Assembly (NCBI RefSeq): GCF_030848805.1
Contig: NC_092367.1
Coordinates: forward strand, 8,029,019 to 8,093,018
Source of the DNA: Temnothorax longispinosus
Taxonomy: Eukaryota > Arthropoda > Insecta > Hymenoptera > Formicidae
Length of the DNA: 64,000 nt
Direction of reading: 5' to 3'
In this document: positions 60,501-64,000 of the stretch, piece by piece
Layout of the letters: each line of letters begins with the position of its first letter
Numbering within the stretch: position 1 is the stretch's first letter
Position numbers and translations under genes: made by a program
Notes under the pieces: model-generated
Seen by the model: only the letters and a program-made list of their open reading frames with translations
The model's database searches: none
Told to the model about the DNA's origin: nothing

Positions 60501-61747
60501 CTGGAAGGCGGATATTATACGGTTTCGCCTAAGAAAGGATTTAGAATTATAGTCTTGAACAATAACGTATGTTATTGTTACAACTGGTGAGTACATCAAA
60601 TCAGTTTTTAATTGTGTAAGATACGTACGGGAAAAATATTTTATGGATCGCGTGATATCGTGACTTATTGATTGATTCACAATATATATTTTATCTTAAT
60701 GATAGCTGCTTAACGTTATCAATCTAGGATATCGCGTAGATATTACGAACTGTCTTGTGTACCACGACATATTGCAATTTGTACACCTGGCTTTTCCAAT
60801 ATTATATGTTGATAAACTGTTTTTTTTTTGTTTATTATCATATACGTGTTTTCAATGCAGGAAGTACATAAATTATATTTTATTTTTTACGCGGTTCTGT
60901 ATAAAAATAATTTCTACAGGTGGATTTGGTATCAACCGCAAGATCCCGATGACCAGTTGCAATGGTTGGCAGACACGCTTTCGCAAGCCGAAAAGGATAG
61001 GGAGTTTGTGCATATATTAGCGCACATCCCGCCTGATGACGAGCAATGTTATACTACGTGGAAAAGGGAATATATGAAAATTGTCAATCGATACGCCCAC
61101 ATTATTAGAGCACAATTTAACGGCCATACGCACAATGATGAGCTAGAATTGTTGTACGGCGCCGATAATAATGGCAATGATAATGGCAAGATTAATAATG
61201 TTGCTTGGAACGGCGGTAGCGCAACTACCTACCAGAATTTAAATTCCAACTACAAGCTGTACACTGTCGACAGCAAAAATTACGTGAGTATCACATTATT
61301 CCACATTGGTGAAATACATGCAATGTACACGAGCAATACTCTATTACAGGCGGTAAAAGATTACGAGAATTGGATGTATAATTTAACTTTAGCGAATCTT
61401 CACCCCGACAAACGGCCGTCATGGTTCAAGTCATACTCGTTTAAAGAAGAATACGGCATTTCCGACTTGTCGTACGATTCGCTACAAACCTGGTTGTTCT
61501 ACCTACCGAGCAATGACATTCTGCTAGATCGCTACTACAGGTAATGTATAGAGATTTGTAAATTATTATCTATCAAGTATTCTATCTCAACCAATGATAA
61601 TTGATCAGGAACTTTTATAAACGCGCCGAACCATCACTGAGGAAAGAGTGCGATATAAAGTGCAAGAGATTATACGTATGCCGTATGATTGCAAGCCTGG
61701 GAAATCGGAAAACTGTATGTAAAAGGGATCTTGGTAGGATCAATTGA
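57292..61747 (+). CDS. Acid sphingomyelinase (sphingomyelin phosphodiesterase)
   Basis: Eight exons: 57292-57364, 59178-59491, 59647-60030, 60113-60285, 60386-60586, 60920-61283, 61350-61540 and 61609-61747, in phase, for 612 residues (human SMPD1 about 630). Exon 1 is a signal peptide (MRFYRLLLFTLLLKVASS). Exon 2 is a saposin-B domain with paired cysteines (CIICQSVLNTF, KLCVLLNLADESVC). A calcineurin-like metallophosphatase domain follows. Its metal ligands are D194 and H196 (QITDLHYDP), D267 (TGDIIDHG), N307 and H308 (GNHEP), H417 (LAHIPPDD), and H451/H453 (NGHTHND). It hydrolyses sphingomyelin to ceramide in lysosomes or outside the cell. The C-terminus is cysteine-containing. Intron 1 (1.8 kb) holds a nested transposon complex and a TA microsatellite. 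The gene converges on UQCC1 with 226 bp between stops. Confidence 0.94.
57497..57550. repeat. (TA)n microsatellite in sphingomyelinase intron 1
   Basis: A TA run of about 27 units, 130 bases after the exon 1 donor. Confidence 0.95.
57748..57808. mobile_element. MITE family B, partial copy (right arm only)
   Basis: It shares aatctgagctt, then agttgcaaaataaacgttctg with the right arm of the full copy at 2517-2673. The left arm is missing. It lies within the hAT element. Confidence 0.65.
57834..57970. mobile_element. Palindromic MITE, family A, copy 2
   Basis: Arms containing gaagaacttcttgaactgg and ccagttcaggaatttcttcg flank taagttagagtga and its inverse. It has the same structure and sequence as the copy at 1206-1334. 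It is nested in the hAT element. Confidence 0.8.
58498..58698 (-). pseudogene. hAT transposase C-terminus, broken
   Basis: The minus-strand frame reads FHNVVFRYTSMFGNTHFCE, a stop at 58641-58639, LSSLMKNNK, then GRSKLTDEHLLSILK and a terminal LLCKKRC. The LTDEHLLSIL block and the KKRC ending are typical of the dimerisation domain of GTF2IRD2-like hAT transposases. One in-frame TAA stands where a Gln codon is expected. No catalytic domain remains within the element. Confidence 0.7.
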
Positions 61748-61973
61748 ATTTAGATCTAGCCAGCCATAGATTTAACTTGATGCGTCCTTAGCGCAATGTA
61801 AAATGGAAAAAAAAGCCTTATTTTAGAGAAAATACTTTACGAAAAAATGTTATATAAGAGTAATATACTATACGAAACATTCCATATTTATTACTATATT
61901 TTTTACAATCGCTTTCCTGTATTTACAAGAACACAATATTTCATTATCTCTTACCTGGTAACTGTAACCGCTA
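61748..61973. other. Convergent 3' gap, sphingomyelinase and UQCC1
   Basis: 226 bp separate the two stop codons. The 3' UTRs of the two transcripts are likely to overlap here. Nothing else is seen. Confidence 0.6.
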
Positions 61974-63307
61974 TTATTGATGTTTGCATAAAGTTTTAAT
62001 GTCTATCAACTTTAAAACAGGTTTTCTTAAAATTTCATGATTTGGTAAACTGTCAAATAAAGAAATCTGGAAAGTGAACAAAAAAGAAATGATTTACAGA
62101 AGTGCTGCTGTAAGAGTTGTAGCAAGTTATCTTACGCCATTAAAATATGGAATAAAATATGAAATATAGTTGTGCATTATACTCTAAAATATAAAACCTC
62201 ACCTGTTTCCTAACATAAATCAGAAGCGTTTCAATATGTTCCGGATTGTTGCATTCCAGCTGAAAGAATCGTCTCCACAATGCTCCGGCTAATGTTTTAT
62301 CATCAGATTGTATGCCCTCATCGTAACCTATTATAGCAGCATTGAATTGATGCGATATTTCCTGTACGTTTTCATTTTTCATTTTGGATCTGATTGACTG
62401 CAATAATAACATAATTATATTTAATAAACAGCTGTAATCCATACAAACTGGTGGTAGTGCAGTTACTTACACCAAGCTTGTCTATCCTGGCCTGTGTGTC
62501 CTCCCACATGGCCTTTACCACATTATTTCTGATAACTTTCCCATCTTTCTCGTCTGCCATGTAGCGAACCATTATCATCCATACATGAAGCTCCGTCACC
62601 AAAAACCAAGAGAAAAACGTATCCGGTATGTTAAAATCTACAAGGAACGTATTTAAAATGTATACAAGAGTTAGGATTATATAACCGCTGCAACACAGAA
62701 CTTACCCAGCCAGAAATGACCCATCGAATCGACGTCTATAGACGTCTAATTGGATGTCTATAGACGACGATTCGATGGCTCATTTCTCGCTGGGTTATGA
62801 CGGGGACTTACGTTTGAAGAAAAAAGGATAATCCACTTGACTCATTACATGTTCGTACACTCTATAACCCATATACATGGTTCTCTGCAATTAACAAATC
62901 AGCGTTACCATCAATAACTCGACGTTCGAGTATACAGAAGCACAGAGTGCTTTTGCAGACCGCAAGGACAAGCTTCGGCAAGCGCTTTCGCTTCAGTGCT
63001 GATGAAAAAAACTCTCAATTACATATTTCTGGATGTCTAGTAAACCGATTTTTTTCAACGTTCTCTCCACGAATCCCATCTTCCGCTGTACATTTTCCAC
63101 CGTGGACGTGGGTTGGTCGGATATCGTGTGGATGTCCCTGGGCACCGGCGGGTGCATCGCGGAGACAGCCCGTAGCGGCCCAACGTTGCCGAGATCTCCG
63201 TGTATCCGTGTTACTCTCAACAATGCCGCGTTCTGAAACATGTGCTCGGCATGAATCGCACGTGGACGCAGCTCGCGGGGGAGCATCCTGACTTTGTGGA
63301 CAAGCAT
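61974..63307 (-). CDS. UQCC1: Ubiquinol-cytochrome c reductase assembly factor 1
   Basis: Five exons on the minus strand: 63307-63023, 62884-62812, 62637-62471, 62397-62203 and 62066-61974, in phase, for about 270 residues (human 299). The N-terminus is basic and lacks acidic residues, as in a mitochondrial presequence. Family signatures are PDTFFSWFLVTELHVWMIMV, VVKAMWEDTQARIDKLG, NAAIIGYDEGIQSDDKTLAG and ALWRRFF, ending ETLLIYVRKQ then ISLFDSLPNHE. UQCC1 (yeast Cbp3) binds newly made cytochrome b with UQCC2 for complex III assembly in the mitochondrial matrix. The start is uncertain: ATG at 63307 (MLVHKVRMLPREL) or 63286; the frame also extends upstream through sequence that does not look coding. 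Intron 2 carries a palindromic element. Confidence 0.92.
62704..62796. mobile_element. 93-bp near-perfect palindrome (mini-MITE)
   Basis: The left arm acccagccagaaatgaccca, then tcgaatcgacgtctatagac, is inverted as tctatagacgacgattcga, then tggctcatttctcgctgggt. The centre is only a few bases. It lies in intron 2 of UQCC1. The high arm identity suggests a recent insertion. Confidence 0.7.
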
Positions 63308-64000
63308 AAGCAGAGGAACATTTTGTGAGTATACACACACACATGGTAGAAGGTTATATATCGGCGGTCGGACCTGACTAGCGTACCTTCGGTGAAGAAA
63401 GCAACCGGGCGCATCGCGCGACCGACATCCTCGCCGTAAATATATCCTCGGGAAGGGGGGGGGGAGAGGGAGGTTCCTCGGCACGAGGAAGCGAGCGGCG
63501 GCGACGGCGGCGGTGAACGCGAACGCGGCGCGGAGAGACAAACCTAAGGTGCTGCCCGTGAAATTTTCTTCGAACGGAGAACGCCGGAACTTCTGCGGCA
63601 ATGGAAGTCGCGTGCAGAATCCGACGACACGAGGGGTAGTATTTAGACGAAATTTCTCGATCGCTCGCGTTTAGAGTCGCACGCGGCCACGCAATTTTGG
63701 TAGGTTATCCCACACCCTCGCGAAATCAGCCGAAGTCCGCGAGATAAACGTCGATTGCGCCGAGCCAAAGGAGGGAGAGACGCGGCATCCCGTCCTCGCG
63801 CGGGTACCTTTCCGGCTTGTTGATAATCGTGCGTTTTCCGGGGGTGGCTCGGAGAAAACTCCGCCCTTTCCGCAACCTGTTGATTCGGAAATCCTCTTAG
63901 ACACCATTTGCGGTCACGCTTACATTCAGCATATTCGAGCCGTACGCCTGTTCGGGCGACCGCGTTGCGCGTGGCTCATCTCGAACTCGCGTTGCGAGCA
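63308..64000. other. GC-rich region upstream of UQCC1
   Basis: GC- and CpG-rich from about 63360 to the window end, with a G-run near 63455. This is consistent with the UQCC1 promoter and 5' UTR, and perhaps a divergent gene beyond the edge. No coding frame with recognisable similarity. Confidence 0.5.

Noticed and set aside
60757..61020. Frame across the sphingomyelinase exon 5-6 intron
   Set aside because: It runs through the intron. The conserved WWIWYQPQDP sequence starts only after the acceptor at 60918-60919.

Overview
This is a eukaryotic nuclear window from an insect, most likely a hymenopteran (ant- or bee-like). That placement is inferred from animal gene families with short GT-AG introns, CpG-rich intergenic patches beside AT-rich introns, and small palindromic MITEs. 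No species can be named from the sequence alone. I reconstructed spliced gene models by eye, checking that reading phase is kept at every junction.

Layout. Positions 1-8.4 kb hold no gene I can support: GC-rich, microsatellite-rich sequence with three inverted-repeat elements. From 8.7 to 19.6 kb there are two head-to-head pairs. The first is PIGB (-), a GPI-anchor mannosyltransferase, and a BED-finger/hAT-derived DREF/ZBED1-like protein (+). The second is TMEM138 (-), a ciliary membrane protein, and CHAF1B (+), a chromatin assembly subunit, only 270 bp apart. From 20.1 to 33.9 kb an alpha-tubulin gene that lacks the K40 acetylation site is followed in the same orientation by AGBL5/CCP5, a tubulin deglutamylase. 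From 35.5 to 37.9 kb is a Ly6/uPAR three-finger gene with two homologous, same-phase exons that look mutually exclusive. Coronin (-) covers 40.6-45.1 kb and has a candidate distant alternative first exon near 47.7 kb.

From 49.8 to 56.2 kb are BCAP31 (+, ER protein with a KKxx tail), MIC19/CHCHD3 (-, with a 15-nt microexon) and NMD3 (+, 60S export adaptor). MIC19 and NMD3 are head to head. From 57.3 to 63.3 kb an acid sphingomyelinase (SMPD1-like, +) converges on UQCC1 (-, complex III assembly factor). Intron 1 of the sphingomyelinase contains a decayed hAT transposon with terminal inverted repeats, an 8-bp target-site duplication, a transposase C-terminus with one in-frame stop, and two older MITE families nested inside.

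The genes are housekeeping genes of unrelated pathways. The one functional theme is microtubules and cilia: TMEM138, alpha-tubulin and CCP5 lie within 18 kb. I found no clearly new multi-gene system. The most interesting signals are the duplicated Ly6 exons, the K40-less tubulin next to a deglutamylase, two GC-AG introns, the microexon, a tRNA-like element with inverted termini in the DREF-like gene, an unassigned secreted-peptide-like exon near 47 kb, and the structured transposon relics.
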